A stretch of DNA of 64,000 nt from Myxocyprinus asiaticus. Lineage: Eukaryota > Chordata > Actinopteri > Cypriniformes > Catostomidae. The notes beneath the pieces are model-generated. The model worked only from the letters and a program-made list of their open reading frames with translations, searched no databases and was not told the DNA's origin. This document shows, one piece after another, positions 33,818 through 46,585 of the stretch. Numbering within the stretch: position 1 is the first letter of the stretch; the number at the start of each line of letters is the position of its first letter. The position numbers and the translations under genes were made by a program. The stretch spans positions 24,712,931 through 24,776,930 of the forward strand of contig NC_059372.1 of the NCBI RefSeq assembly GCF_019703515.2, read 5' to 3'.

Positions 33818-34227
33818 TGTCATGTGTATTTTGTTGATTCATGTCTTTTATTTTGAAATGTTTAGTTCCTGTTTCCCTTGTCATGTGATTTCTGTTTTCC
33901 CTCCATGTTCATGTGTCATGTTTTCATTGGTTTATTGTTTAATTATCTTGTTATCAGTTCTGTTTGTTCATTGGTTTATGTTCCCCCATGTCCATGTATT
34001 TAAGCTTCATGTTTTCCATTGTGTCTTTGTCAAGTATTGAATGAATGTGAGTGTAGATGTTTATGTCAGGCCATGTTTATGTCAGGCCATGTTTATATCA
34101 TGCCAGGTTTATGTCATGTTTATGTTTAGTTCACGTGTATAGTTAGGGCATTCACTTTTGTAAATAAACTGCACTTGGGTTCTTCATCTTCACGTCTTCG
34201 TCATTGCCAGTGCCAGCACACGTTACA
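33818..34227 (+). mobile_element. Solo LTR
   Basis: The 410-bp unit starts TGTCATGTGTATTTTG and ends CGTTACA. CACAC flanks it on both sides (33813-33817 and 34228-34232). It has a TATA-like TATTTAAGC (33996-34005), three imperfect TTTATGTCAGGCCATG repeats (about 34057-34110) and AATAAA near 34164. No internal retroviral genes remain, as expected after LTR-LTR recombination. The flanking repeat is low complexity, so the duplication is suggestive only. Confidence 0.65.
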
Positions 34228-34232
34228 CACAC

Positions 34233-37070
34233 ATTTGTAAGGTATAATGTACAGTAGGCTAAGCCGGTCATTATCGGAAAAGAAACCCAGACGGTGATCA
34301 GGAACCCCACTTATTACTCGACTACCTACCAAATATGTGAATAAATGGACATGAAATATTGACTTGTATTGAAATTATGTTATTATGTGAGAAGAAAGAA
34401 ATCCCTGAGTCTCTACAAACAGCTGAATTCCACCTCCGGTTCTGCTGGTGTTTATTTTGTGAAAATGACCGTCTGACTGCTTATTATCCTGCTTAGTTAT
34501 TAAAAGACTACTTGCCGAATTAATAAGTAAATGGACATGGAACATTGATTTGAGTTTCAATTATTTTATTAGCTTAGTGATGATAACAGAGTGATACAAA
34601 AAGTAAGAAAGATGACTCGCAATAATCCCAGGTGCAGTTTTCATATCAGATGGCTAGATGATGTGATTCCCAATCAGAATCTAGTATACAAGAGAGCCAT
34701 GTAATAATCAGGTGATAGTGTTCCTGTAGTTTCTTTCCAGTGTCACATGGCAAGAACGGTTGAAAGCATTCCATGTTTGGTGATTTTTGTTGAATTCACA
34801 GCCTCGGCTCATAGTGATAAATTGATGAGTCCAATGGACTTTCACATGTGACTGTATGATGAAGATATAATTAAGCACATGGCATTTCACACTAATCTGA
34901 TCTGATTGCCATCCAAACTTGAGAGATATTTAGCCTGCTGCCACTGAAGAAGTTAAGATGTTTTTGGTGCACACTAAATGCAATGAGATGCTTTCCATCA
35001 GCAAAAATTAAACAAGTTATTGGATTGATAGAATTAAGTAACAAAGTGTACTTTTACAAAATAGAGCACTGTTAATGCTTAGTGGTCACTAGTACAAACC
35101 ACCTCGAAAATTACCTTTGATCCTAAGCCTTATTATTTTGAAGCCTAAGTAATTCAAATCAGAGACTATTTAGCAGAGACGGGCCATTTCTATTGAAATG
35201 AATGGGAGAAACTGGAATGAAAAAAATCTGGATATAAATTTTAGTCATTGACCCAGAAGCTTTATATTCTGAGGAGAATGTAATGAAAAGAGATGAGATC
35301 CCTGAGCTAAAGAATCTCTATTCGAAGTGATTGAAAATCAGATGAAAAGTTAATTTGCTCCCATAGCCTGAAGCTGCTAATTTACTCTGATGTCACCGAG
35401 GCACAGATAGAAATGATTTACAAATGGATTGTTGTTGAGTGATCATCAATCTTCACTCATAATGTTCTCAAACAGAACTCTATAATTTTAACTGCACTTA
35501 GATATATTGGTACAGTAACTTGATTTATAGAGTAAGTTTTTGAAAATTCTTTGAATAACTCACTTAAATGAAGGCTAAAATGCTCCAGGATGTGACTTGT
35601 GTTCAGTGGCTGATTTTGATCTACATAAGCTTTATAACTTCATTACTTGTTTTCACATTACTATAGCATTTTTCAGTCACAGAATGTCCCAAAGCAAGCA
35701 AGAAAAGATAATGAATGGACATTCCAAATACTGAATTGGTTGAAAGAAACATATTGCATAATACTAATGTTCTCTCGTAAAATAGTAACTCATGTGAGAC
35801 TTGCACAAAGTCAATAAACAGCGGTTTTGCCTTCAGAGCAGAAACACTGAGACTGGACATAAAATGACCTACTTCTCCACTATCCTCAATTTCAAAACTA
35901 TGATTATCTGAAAACACAAGGGTGCATGTTTATTTTAATATCCTTCAATTACTCACTGTCCAAATTATGAATTAATCTCTTATGGTTACCAGCATTTCCT
36001 TAATAGATAACAGACATACGTATTGTAACAGTTTTGGAATTCATCTTACACCATCAACCTCATACATTAGTCATGCAGACCTTAGTATTTGCATTCAGTA
36101 CATTTAATAGATAGTAGCCTTTATCATTTTAAACTAATGTATTTTGTATTAGTAATTTATGCCTGTACTGAGCACTTATGCTCACTTCTTTATCTCGACG
36201 TAAAGGTGGAGTGTGTTATTTTTTACATGTTGAAATATTTTCTCCTATCCCAGCTTAATACAACCGTTGTAAGTAAGAAATTTGTTGGGTTTACTCCTAA
36301 AGTGTAAACACTATGGCTCTGTGGTGCTATCAAAACATTAACGTTTGACCAGCCTGACACAGAAACATTGGCTTTGGGGTTTGGGGTGGGATTAGCTGTT
36401 TGTATGACCAATGGAAGATGGGTGAGTGTTTGGGAAATCTGTTAGCATTGTTTTTGCAATATTGTTTGGTTACGCTAGTGGCGCAGCTATTACACACTTT
36501 TAATTTATTTTTATTGATTATCTAAGCTGAGTATCCATGTTATCACGTTTCTGGGTACTTCTTCGGCTCCTGGCCCACATCGCCATGTAGATGAGAGTTG
36601 TAAAATGGGAAAGCAGGGGATAAGTGTTGGTTTTGTAAACTGTGAGCAGGCTGCTCCACTGACCCACTGCTCATTCAGCCCCATCACATTTGCCTCCTGT
36701 CTGCAAATGTTAGATGGTCACACCACAGCTGAGATAAACAGAGGTTTATGAGCAGAATGTCCCCCATAACATCTGCTTGAAATACACAACAGAGTGAGAA
36801 TATCTTAATAGACTGAAATGACAGTGCTTTAATGCCACCGTACCATAGACATGCCATTGATAGCTTTAGTAGGTCAATCCACTTTGTATACTTAACCATG
36901 TATTTAGGAGAAAAAAAAAAACACGCTTGTTTGGGTTCAGTATGGTTTATAAGTTTGGCAGATGTGGTTCCAGGCCAGTTTTAGTCACAAATAATTTATC
37001 AGGATTTGTCCTTACAGTGTATCAGCAAAATGGATAAAAATGTGATATATTAATCTACTATTTTTACTAG
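34233..37070. other. Intronic gap with a weak direct repeat
   Basis: Two diverged direct copies of about 60 bp (AATAAATGGACATGAAATATTGACTTG at 34339 and AGTAAATGGACATGGAACATTGATTTG at 34525) may be part of an old repeat. A small dispersed repeat at 35160-35220 matches 10380-10442. The stretch 36540-36800 is GC-richer and repeat-free and might be regulatory. No exon is supported. Confidence 0.35.
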
Positions 37071-38034
37071 AGATTCACTAATGTATCGGCCAAACTTTGC
37101 TATCGGTATGAGCAAATATCTGCAAATCGGACATCAAAAATGTTGATGCTGCCATTGCGGAGGAGCCCGCTGCCGACCGCCCGGAGGAGGCGGCCAAAGG
37201 ACGGCTGAGAGTCTCCAGTGTTATTGCCCGGTGTCGATAACAGAGGTGTTCCAGCTGGCTGAGAACAAAATGGCGGCGTGATTGGGAACCGGAGTTTTTT
37301 TTTTCTTCTTTTTTCTGTTTTGCATTGAGTTTGTCAATGTGTCCAGATCTCACAGTATGTGTTCTTGTGTTCCGTCTGTGCTATTTTTAATTGTCGCTCT
37401 ACGAACATGTGCATGCCTCAAACGGACGTGTTAAGACCTTCTCATTGGTATTCATCATCATAAAGCAGCATTTTTAGGAAACTCTGTCAGTTTAAAAGTA
37501 GTGGAAACTTTGAAAATCACATCTCAAGATTCCTCTATTCTGTTGTGTTTTGCCCACCTGTTGTGCTTCTGCTTCCTTAGAGTGAGAAAATCTCATTCTT
37601 TGGCTGCACTGCTTGTGAGGCTTGTTGAGGCGCGCTGCCACCTATTGATGCAGCTCGCAAAAACAGATGTACTTCAAGCTTGAAAAAGCGGGTGATTTCG
37701 CTTGCCGACATCGACAACTGCTTCACGTATGTAATGAATATTGAAAGACCTCGCCACCCACTTGCGGCTCGTATGGTTGGAAAATCTGTACTTTTATTAA
37801 GGAATTTACATACATGTCAGGGGGCATGATTAATTGCGTAAATGTTTTTAATATGTTATTTTTATATAATTAATCGCACTAAATTAATGCGTTATGTAGT
37901 TTTATTATCAGCGATTTGATACAATGAAGCAGAAAAAAGCAGAACCACCAAACTGTCAGTATCGGCAGATGTTGTTCCAAATAATAGGATTTTGGAATCG
38001 GTACCCAAATTTTGTATAGGTTCATTCCTAATTA
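37071..38034. mobile_element. Degenerate DNA-transposon-like element (hAT-like ends)
   Basis: The left end TAGAGATTCACTAATGTATC and the right end (inverted) TTAGGAATGAACCTATAC, each followed by a GGTATCG/TATCGG type motif, resemble the 29140 and 30360 elements. I could not find a matching 8-bp duplication. The interior has a GC-rich block at 37140-37290 of unknown origin. Confidence 0.4.
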
Positions 38035-39290
38035 GGGGTCAAGCCATGAAATATTCTTTTTTTTATTCTTCTATGGCAGCCCATTGAACCGTTGGCAGGA
38101 ATGTTATGAAATTTTGCACACAGCTAGAGGACTAATACCACAGCTAATTTGGAGTCTGTAATTCAAACCCTTTAGCGCCACCAACAGGTCAAAGTTTCAC
38201 TCATGTTTACGCTAATAACTTTTGAACTGTAAATCCTAGAGACAAAATTATTTTTCCCCTGATTCCTGAGCTCATGCCGAGTCGACCTAGTGGTGGAAAA
38301 ATGAATTTTATTTAACTTTGTGAGCTTATAACTTTTAGTGGTGTTGGTCTATTTTCACAGGACTGGTCTCGTTAAGTTCGGGAGGACTTGCCGAGCGCAA
38401 CGATACCATATTTGCTATGGTTCACCTTATGGCCTGTTGCCACTTCAAAAATAGTTCCGAAACTACTTTAGCGAATTGCTACAAAGCCGTTTGTCCGATC
38501 GGAACGAAACCACCAAAATAAGAAGCATCATTAGTAAATTTTTTAAGCTTTAAGAGAACATGGCAAAATTTTGCTCATAAATACCAAAAACAGGCTGATT
38601 AATTTTAAAAGTGGTCTCTGCTTTTACGTAAATTGATATAACTCTTAAGTGAAATGAGATATTTTCATCAAACTTGACACACTTATATAAGGGCTCAACG
38701 TGAGAAGACACAGAAAAAGTTGTGGGGTTTGGTCATTTGGTGGCGCTATAACAGGGAACAGTATGAAAGTGGCTCTAAATATAGAAACATTGGTCTGATT
38801 AATTTCAAAATTTGCATGCAGTGTCTTTTCTTTCAGTGTCTTTGTGGGAGTTGCCATCATTGATCATGAGCACAGTTGCATATATTGAGAAACGTGGCAG
38901 CCACTGGCCAATCATCAACAAATTTGACAATGAGCACACCAAAATAGCCTTGAGGCTGTATGTTTGCACTTTTGTGAGACTGGTCTTGTTAGATTGTGTG
39001 GGTCATGCAGACAACAATGATGCCATGGTTGGCCATGATTTGATTTTATGTAAATGTTTTGTTGTTGCTATTACTCCTATAACATTTGTCCAATCAACAT
39101 GAAATTGAAATCTGCTGATTATTTGCAGACCATGCCTGAAAATATTAGCAAATAGATTTTTGTTGTTTAGAATTGTTTCACAAACAAATTTGAAAAATAC
39201 CAAATTTATAAAAAATTCCAAAGAAGAATTAAGGCTGTTGCATTTGCTTAGTAAAATGAAAATATTTTAGGACCTTGCCCTGGGGGGGTC
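38035..39290. repeat. Unclassified dispersed-repeat-like region
   Basis: Phrases such as TTGGTGGCGCTATAACAG, GCGCCACCAACAGGTCAAAG and CTTATAACTTTT are typical of an old fish repeat family I cannot name. There are no clear ends and no coding potential. Confidence 0.4.
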
Positions 39291-40898
39291 ATAGTGAATT
39301 CTGTTAGTAAACAATGGCTAAATGTGCTTGCTTGAAATATTTCAATCAATTAGACAAATTGTTTTCAATTAAATTATTGTCATGGAAATAATCAAAACTT
39401 TTTTTAGTTTAAATAAGATTAAACTAAATATTGCATAGATGTCTATAAATGCATTGCATATAACTCTATGGATGTAAAAACGGACTTTTCAGATTTTTGT
39501 GAAGTGCTTGAGAATACACAAAACAATGTATAGTGTGCAATGTTGCACTTAACACCCTCTGCACAACCTTGAATAAACACTTTTTATCAATGTACTAATA
39601 GCCAAAAGAACACTTTTGTTCTGCCGATGATAGAGATTTTAATGTGCAACTAGTACACGCAAATAGAACAGTAGTGTATCTTGAGAAACATGGCCATAGA
39701 TGTTTGGTTTTTTATCTTTAACTCCTACAGCATTCATCAGAATTCTAACTTAAAATGTGTCACAATGCTTCTTTCGCTGCTCATGCTGCCGATAATTGGC
39801 TTGACCCCGGTATTGCTGCTTGCAGCTATATTTTTTAATACATCTAGATTTTTACTATACTTTAAATAATACTACATATTCCTGGACTATATGCAAATGT
39901 TAGATATTTAACTTCCTTGATAATGCTAATTCCAGGCAGCTAAATTTAGCTGCACTTGATGTGTCTCAGAACAACACCTGTCATTTGCAGCTTTTACATT
40001 GTTATCTTTGGGTCTTCCAAACTTCATCATGCTGACGAAGTTCTGTTATCAGGACTAAAATGTCTGCATGTGGCCTAAACATCCAGATACATTTACACTT
40101 GGCAAAGTCGTGTCTTGTATGCCTCCTTAAGTAATATGAGTAATCTGATTGCTTACTGCATCAAATGTGTTTTGGAGGGTATTTACATTTGGTCTTTTCA
40201 TGATTGGATGGCTGATCAGTAAAAATGCATTAAGTGACCAAGTGTAAATACCTCTCAAAGTATTTGTCATTGCAAGTGTTAGTCTTAAAAACATAAAAAA
40301 AAATCAAACATTGGAAATACATTATTTTTCCATTCTGTTTAAAGAAAATGTTTTAATATCTAACATGGTACTAAACATAAAGAAGTTAATTCACAACCTA
40401 GCTGTTATTCTACCTAACACATTCTCCTGATATGGCTGTTAAAATATATCCCTCTAGTGCACATTATTTTGTATATTCACAAAAAAGTGTCCTTCCATAC
40501 ATAAGACATCATTGTTAGACTTGGCAACAGATGTAGGCTGGTGCTATTGTTCTTTGAAGATGGATTGTGAATTTATACACTCAGACACAGTGAAGCAGTC
40601 CCCGTGGTCTTGTGAATGTTTTAGCATCCCACCCACAGGTTAACTGACAGATCTGGATCAGAAGGGATCAATGCACTCTGTCCGCTTTCTGGATCCGGAA
40701 TTCAGTGTGTATTTCCCACACTAGGACACAGACTTTACACATTAACATTGTGTCATAGAGGACATGGAAGCTATTGAACAGCCTAGAATCATTTGTTACA
40801 AACAGCACTGTTTGTTTCCATGGTGTACTAGGGACATGCAGTTCTGGTTGCATAATAATTTTTACAGATTGGAATATATGTCAGCAATATAAGCAGAA
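39291..40898. other. Intronic, nothing recognised
   Basis: AT-rich sequence with no repeat ends or exon signals. Confidence 0.35.
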
Positions 40899-41168
40899 TA
40901 TACACTCACTGAGCTCTTCATTAGGAACACTAAGTTCCTAATAAAGTGCCCGACGTGGTCTTCTGCTGTTTTAGCCCACAAGGTTGGATGTGTTGTGCAT
41001 CCTGAGATGCTATTGTGCACACTACAATTGTACAGAGTGGTTATCTGAGTTACTGTAGACTTTCTGTCAGCTCGAACCAGTCTGGCCATTCTCCGTTGAC
41101 CTCTCTTGTTTCTGTCCGCACAACTGCCGTTTACTGGATATATACATATAGTGCTCAATGAGTGTATA
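40899..41168. mobile_element. Short inverted-repeat element
   Basis: TATACACTCACTGAGC at the left and TATACACTCATTGAGC (inverted) at the right enclose 270 bp. The interior GTCAGCTCGAACCAGTCTGG and CATTCTCCGTTGACCTCTC is a phrase I recall as widespread in fish genomes. Confidence 0.6.
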
Positions 41169-41451
41169 ATTCAGCATTGTGTAATTGAAGTTGTTTACGA
41201 CTATATAGATCTTTATAGTTTGTGAGGGATTTTCTGGTGCATATCGTGTTTGATCAAAGATTGATTCATTAACATTGCATGAATTTTTCTGCATGTTTTA
41301 AGGGTATATTTTGAGCTTTTTCCATATGTATAAAACACACAAAATCAACCAACATGTTCTTGATGATAAACTAGTTTTGTTGTATGACCAAGATTTTACA
41401 TTACTGAACATTGTCCCAAAATTGTTTATCCTGCAAAGGTAAACCTATATA

Positions 41452-41782
41452 GGTTACACTTAGCAAAAATGTTGTGTTTGTTAACATTACTTAACTACAT
41501 TAGTTAACATGAACTAACAACAGTTTACAGCACTTATTAATCTTGGTTAATGTTAATTTCAATGTACTGTATACTAGTACATTTTTAACATTTAAATTTG
41601 TAGGCCTATATGATAACATTAAATAATGCATTATGAACTAACATAAACTAACAATAAACAATTTTAAATTTATAAAATTAACATTAACCAAGATAAATAA
41701 ATGCTGTAAAATTAGATTGTTCATTGTTAGTTCATGAACCCTAAAGCAATTAATTATGTTAACCTTATTGTGAAGTGTAACC
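41452..41782. mobile_element. Palindromic MITE of GTTAAC-rich type
   Basis: GGTTACACTTAGCAAAAATG and its near inverse AATGTTAACC..TGTAACC enclose mirrored runs of TTAGTTAACATGAACTAACA. It is noncoding and would fold into one hairpin. A one-arm relative occurs at about 54660-54740. Confidence 0.7.
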
Positions 41783-41984
41783 CAAATGTTATTGCAGTAA
41801 ACTCAAACATTGAATTTAATAACATTACTATACAAACTGCATAGACCCAACAATGTGAAAAATTATTAACATGACATAGGCTGAATAGTAAAATTTGTGT
41901 TAGTGCATAAACAACAGCAGAAGCTTGATATACCAGCCTAACACAAGGAACAAACACTGGGCCAGATATTGTACTACGGTTGTC

Positions 41985-42418
41985 TTAAAGGTGCACTCAG
42001 TAATTTTTTTTCCTCATTAAAAAAGTTTAACTCCTAAAGACATAAATTGTAATTTTGCAATAATTGTAGGAAATCACGAGCACTCACATTAAAATGAAGA
42101 CCCAGTCATATCAGTAACCTTATAAAAGCTGTTTTATTCTACATGGAGAGGGTCCGCACATGGGGGCTGCCATGTTAGAATCACATGACCAGCAGAATAC
42201 TACTCACTTAATTTCAGTAACCGTCCTGTTATTAGACACTTTCACTCATTGATTAAAGTAATCATGGCTGACTGTGAATACTACATTTCTACAATGGCAT
42301 CTGAAACTGAATTTTAAAACTAAAACTATTGATTTTAAATGATGCGGCATCCAAGCTGCCAGGTGTCAGTGTAAGTCCAAGAAGACACAAAGACAAAAGT
42401 TACTGAGTGCACCTTTAA
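41985..42418. mobile_element. TTAA-flanked MITE
   Basis: TTAAAGGTGCACTCAGTAAT at the left and TTAAAGGTGCACTCAGTAAC (inverted) at the right. It is 434 bp and noncoding. The TTAA target fits Kolobok- or piggyBac-type transposition. Confidence 0.8.
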
Positions 42419-44926
42419 TAGTTTGATTGTTTGGTTTCTAAATGTCTCTTGAATTTTGACAGTTTTATATTCTCGACAGCCAAGACAAAACACACTGTGG
42501 ATGGCACAAACCATGTTTATCCTTGATGCAAGTGAACGCATCTTTGATGTAGTCAGAGTTGTATTTTCTTGTAGCTTGCATAGATTTGTTCATGATTTTC
42601 GAGGTTAAGAGCATGTCACGCAACCTGTCCATGTCGGCATCTGCCTAATTTTGCTAGCTTATACTAAGTGAGAGGTGAATTTATGCCTGAATACTGTAGA
42701 ATTTGAGTGGACACAGCCTTTGACATCAACAACAAAAGATATGGGAAGTGTTTTCCTTTTAAAAGCCTATTTATTTTACTATCCTAACCATGCACAATTA
42801 TAGTTGGATTTTATTATGTATTTAGCATTTTTTTTCTCTGTTGTCAAAATGTCAGTTCACCAGTGAAGAACCACTGCTCTAGACTGTGGCGAAATCAGGT
42901 ATTTTTTTACATGGCTTCATAGATCACAAGTTATGAAAATGCTGTAAAAAAAATTAAATAAAATAGTAACAGACAGCTTAACGGTTCACCATCAACACTC
43001 ACATATCTGCCTTTAAACTACGGCTTCCATTTCAAGTATTCTACCTCTCTGCCTCTGCCAGGCAAAGTGATGTTTACAGAGCCTGCTCAGATTTGTTACC
43101 GATAGAATTTAGCATTTGTGCAGCATAAATATTTACTGTGGATATTTTGGCTCAGCCTTGGTAAACTCGAGAGAGAAGATTCTATGTTTATCATGTCATT
43201 GCATTCCTCAGAAAAAAAATCAACATTACCTAATCCCTCCAGCATGCTGTGATGCAGTGCCATTTTCTGTGTGTATTTTAAGGATTATACATCCCTTTTG
43301 AATGTCATTAAAGAACACCAAGCAAACCTGTAACTAATTTTGAGGGAAAACTACATTGATTATTAAACCTTTTTTTGGATGGATAACATAAGATCCTAAA
43401 TACAGGATGGCTGTGATGGGACAGTGCGAGGATGTTGGCGTGTTCAGGATGTGCAGTCCGTGAGTTTGCATTCACTGCATTGGTTCAGCTCAACATGTGC
43501 AATGCAAACAGGTTGATGAAACTAATAAATAAAAATGTGGGACTGAAAGTTAGGCCTTGGCACACTGACCTAAAATCCAGTGAAAACTCGCCATGTTTCC
43601 CGTGGGATTAATCCAGTGTGGCATACAGAGTGTAGTGCAGCCTGTAAGGATTATATGTGCTGGACCTGGGCTTCTGCTGCCCTACTTTTTATTAAAATAT
43701 AGAGAGAGGCAAAGAGAGATTGCATGAATGCCTGAACAGATGGAGTGGGGGTTTGATTAAACAGCATACCAAGTAGAGAGAAATGCTGCAACTTTCCCTT
43801 TTAAAACACAGATTGGTGTAAATTTTATGTTTGTTTTTTTGTTTTTGTTATTATTATAGTGTTGAATGGATATTTGTAATTACAACAAGAGGGGGTTTTA
43901 ATAATTGTGCTTTGTGCTTTATCTTTGACCCAAGAGCTTAAAAGAGGATTGCATCATCCTCTGCCCAGTGAAGGGGTAATATAGTTTTGAAATTTGAATT
44001 TAATCTATATATATATAATACATATAAGTATATAAATAAATTCGGACTGTCAAAAGGCTGAGAAAATACATTCCAATTTTTCACTGACATATTATCAAAA
44101 TTCTAATTTTAAAGACATTATTTCAGGTGGGTGGAAAAATTGTCAAGACATCTGATTTTTAAATCGACATTGTCTCCAATGTCCACAAGAGGGTGCAATA
44201 AATCATCATAAACAAATCTGTTGTAGTGATTGTTTATTGCAAAGAACATTCCTGGCTGTTAACAAATTTGCGTAAAATGTCAAAGTCAAAAGATTTACCC
44301 AGTTCATTCTCAAATATTACGTGAAAAAATTAAAACGAGAAAAGAGACACTTCAATAGACGGTTCTTTGTTAACTTAGTGTTGCACATTAGCATATACCG
44401 GTGCCATACTACTACCACGGACTCAAGCTTCATTATACCGGTGGTACCACAATGTTTTTCATTAAATACAGTTGTATGTACGTACCAAATTCTTATGTAG
44501 CTAAACTCTGATAGGAGAGCAAGGCATAGTCAAGACACAACTGCCAAAGACCTCCACCTCTGGTAGCCGTTCACTCCGTACGTGTCCATCTTTTTCCTTT
44601 TATGTAAGCATGCGCTAGATGGACGTCATTGACTGTTGCGCTGTGTCTCGTTGTTTCTTCAGCGTCTCATGCAGTAACAATGCTTTTTTTTAGACGCTGT
44701 GTCATTTTTAAAGAAAATTCAACCTGTAAAACGTGTCTTGAGACACATGCGTTTTATTAATTGCACCGCGCTGTCTGGTGTTATTTCATGTTCTATAATA
44801 AAGGTGGGGGTTCCAAATGTATTATAAATTCTTTATAAATAACAACATTTATTTGTAGTATTTTAGCTCATTTTGGAGTCATGAAAAGGTATTTTTGTTT
44901 AGTTTGAGCTTTTTTTTAATGTTGTT
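42419..44926. other. Intronic, nothing certain
   Basis: No exon or well-bounded repeat. The part 44390-44480 has CCGGTGCCATACTACTACC and CCGGTGGTACCAC motifs that may be transposon debris. Confidence 0.35.
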
Positions 44927-45280
44927 TTATTTTTCGTTAACAATAATAACACTCTGGTAGAGCTGCATCATATTCTCACATTCAGAGCACTGAACACGCA
45001 GCGATGGCTGTTCCTGAGAGAAATATCTTCGGTTGCCCCTAAGCTGCAGAAGCTGCTGAAATATAAATGAGACTCTTAATGGCTGAGGCTGTATTGAGCC
45101 AGTGTTTACAGGGATCCCAGGATTGTGTGTCACAGGGCTTCTGGCTTCGATCTCAGGAAGTCCTCTTGCTACTCGCCAAATCTGATTCATAAATGCCACA
45201 GGGAGTCTGTGTGCCACGCTGGATGTGTTAATATTGACTTGACTGAGGCCCATTTGCCCTAGCAGGACTCCCATATGTGA
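44927..45280. promoter_or_regulatory. Candidate conserved noncoding element in intron 1
   Basis: A repeat-free block with near-even base composition, 1 kb upstream of exon 2, surrounded by AT-rich sequence. A minus-strand frame of 115 codons is open but has no splice sites or domain. I infer possible enhancer function only from composition and position. Confidence 0.25.
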
Positions 45281-46244
45281 TAATCATCCCTCAAGACATA
45301 AAAAAAAAAAAAAATGCTCAGTCACTTTTCTCACAGTATATCCATAAAATTAAATTGTCATACACCGTACTACAAACCTAGACAGATGGTTGTACTGTAA
45401 ATATTTGCACACACATAAAAAGTTCCTTGTCTAGTGCTTTCTGAATATTTTACCAAATTGGACCGCAGCGGATGTACACATTAAAAAATAATGAGGTTTA
45501 GCCTGTTTATTTACCAATAAACACTCAAGTGACTCCACTTGAATCTTTTAGAGATGTATTGAACCTGAAGTGTTCAATTCCATTTCGTGATGCTAGTAGT
45601 GCTAAATTTGATCCCTTTATTCCTACACGATTTACTGCCAACATTTGTAATTGTTTCGCCTCTTTTTTGTGACAGTTTTAAAGCTGTACCACAAATTATT
45701 TACACTAAAACACCCTCTGAAGGCTCATGGTAGACTAGAGTTCCATTTTTACTGATTCTTGCAGTACGCAGTTACCAGTTGTGCCTGGCTAAATAATTGA
45801 AAATGTCAGACCAGAAGTGCATTTCCAAACTATTTTGTCCTACTTGCTGTAATGAACAGAAAGGCACACTTTGTCATCCTGGACAATTACGAACTAGATG
45901 TGAAGGGAAGCAGATGTTGGAACATGATGTGATCTATCACCTATGATGGATAACACCTCCAATCTCGTAATGGCCATTTGTGATATTTGATTAACAATAC
46001 GAGTCAAAAATAGAGAGCTATTATCTCTCTGAAATGTGCAACCGTTATTCTGAATTGCACAGTGTGAGTCATCCTTCATTTAACATTCAGAAAAGCTATC
46101 CATTGTACATCATAATTACTGTTAAGAGACTTGAAGAACAATGACCTCATAACTGCTTAAACGTGCAGTAAGAAACTCTTGGCTGCAGCATTAAGTTAGT
46201 GGGCATTTTAAACTTACAGCTTTTGGACATGCATTCCTTTTCAG
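45281..46244. other. 3' end of intron 1
   Basis: AT-rich, ending in the polypyrimidine tract and CCTTTTCAG acceptor of ephb2 exon 2. No repeats were identified. Confidence 0.5.
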
Positions 46245-46309
46245 ATGTGTTGATGGACTCCACGACGGCAACGGCTGAGCTGGGCTGGACGATATATCCA
46301 TCATTGGGG
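46245..46309 (+). CDS. ephb2: ephb2 exon 2: start of the ephrin-binding domain
   Basis: This exon is exactly 65 bp, the usual length of Eph exon 2, between the acceptor CATTCCTTTTCAG (AG at 46243-46244) and the donor GGGG|GTGAGG. The first two bases complete an Asp codon with exon 1. It then encodes 21 codons: VLMDSTTATAELGW followed by TIYPSLG. LMDSTTATAELGW is the highly conserved first strand of the EphB ligand-binding domain (mammalian EphB2 has the same thirteen residues). It ends in phase 0 and joins exon 3 at WEEVSGYDE. The open-frame search misses it because it is short. Confidence 0.95.
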
Positions 46310-46585
46310 GTGAGGCTCATTGAAATAATTTAGATGATCAGACCTAGTGTAAACTGAATAATTCAATGCACAAATTCAGCATGACTCATGTGGTGCTTTG
46401 TCGAAAATAGGGGTTGAATGAATTCCCAATTAGATTGTCTTTAAAGCAATCAATGCCATTTGTCTCACTACTGAATATTTTAGGCTTAGCTGTCATAATT
46501 GCTCTGTTCCAAAACCGAGTGAGCTGCCTTGCTGTCTACTGCCTAAATAGTTAGTTGCCTTCTATGGCAGCATAGAAATGGTCTA

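Larger units (their letters stand above)
24935..46244 (+). other. ephb2: ephb2 intron 1
   Basis: The intron is bounded by GTAAGA at 24935 and CCTTTTCAG ending at 46244, phase 1. At 21.3 kb it holds most of the MITE, hAT, LTR and SINE insertions listed here. The part without listed elements is AT-rich noncoding sequence. Long first introns are usual for Eph genes. Confidence 0.85.
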
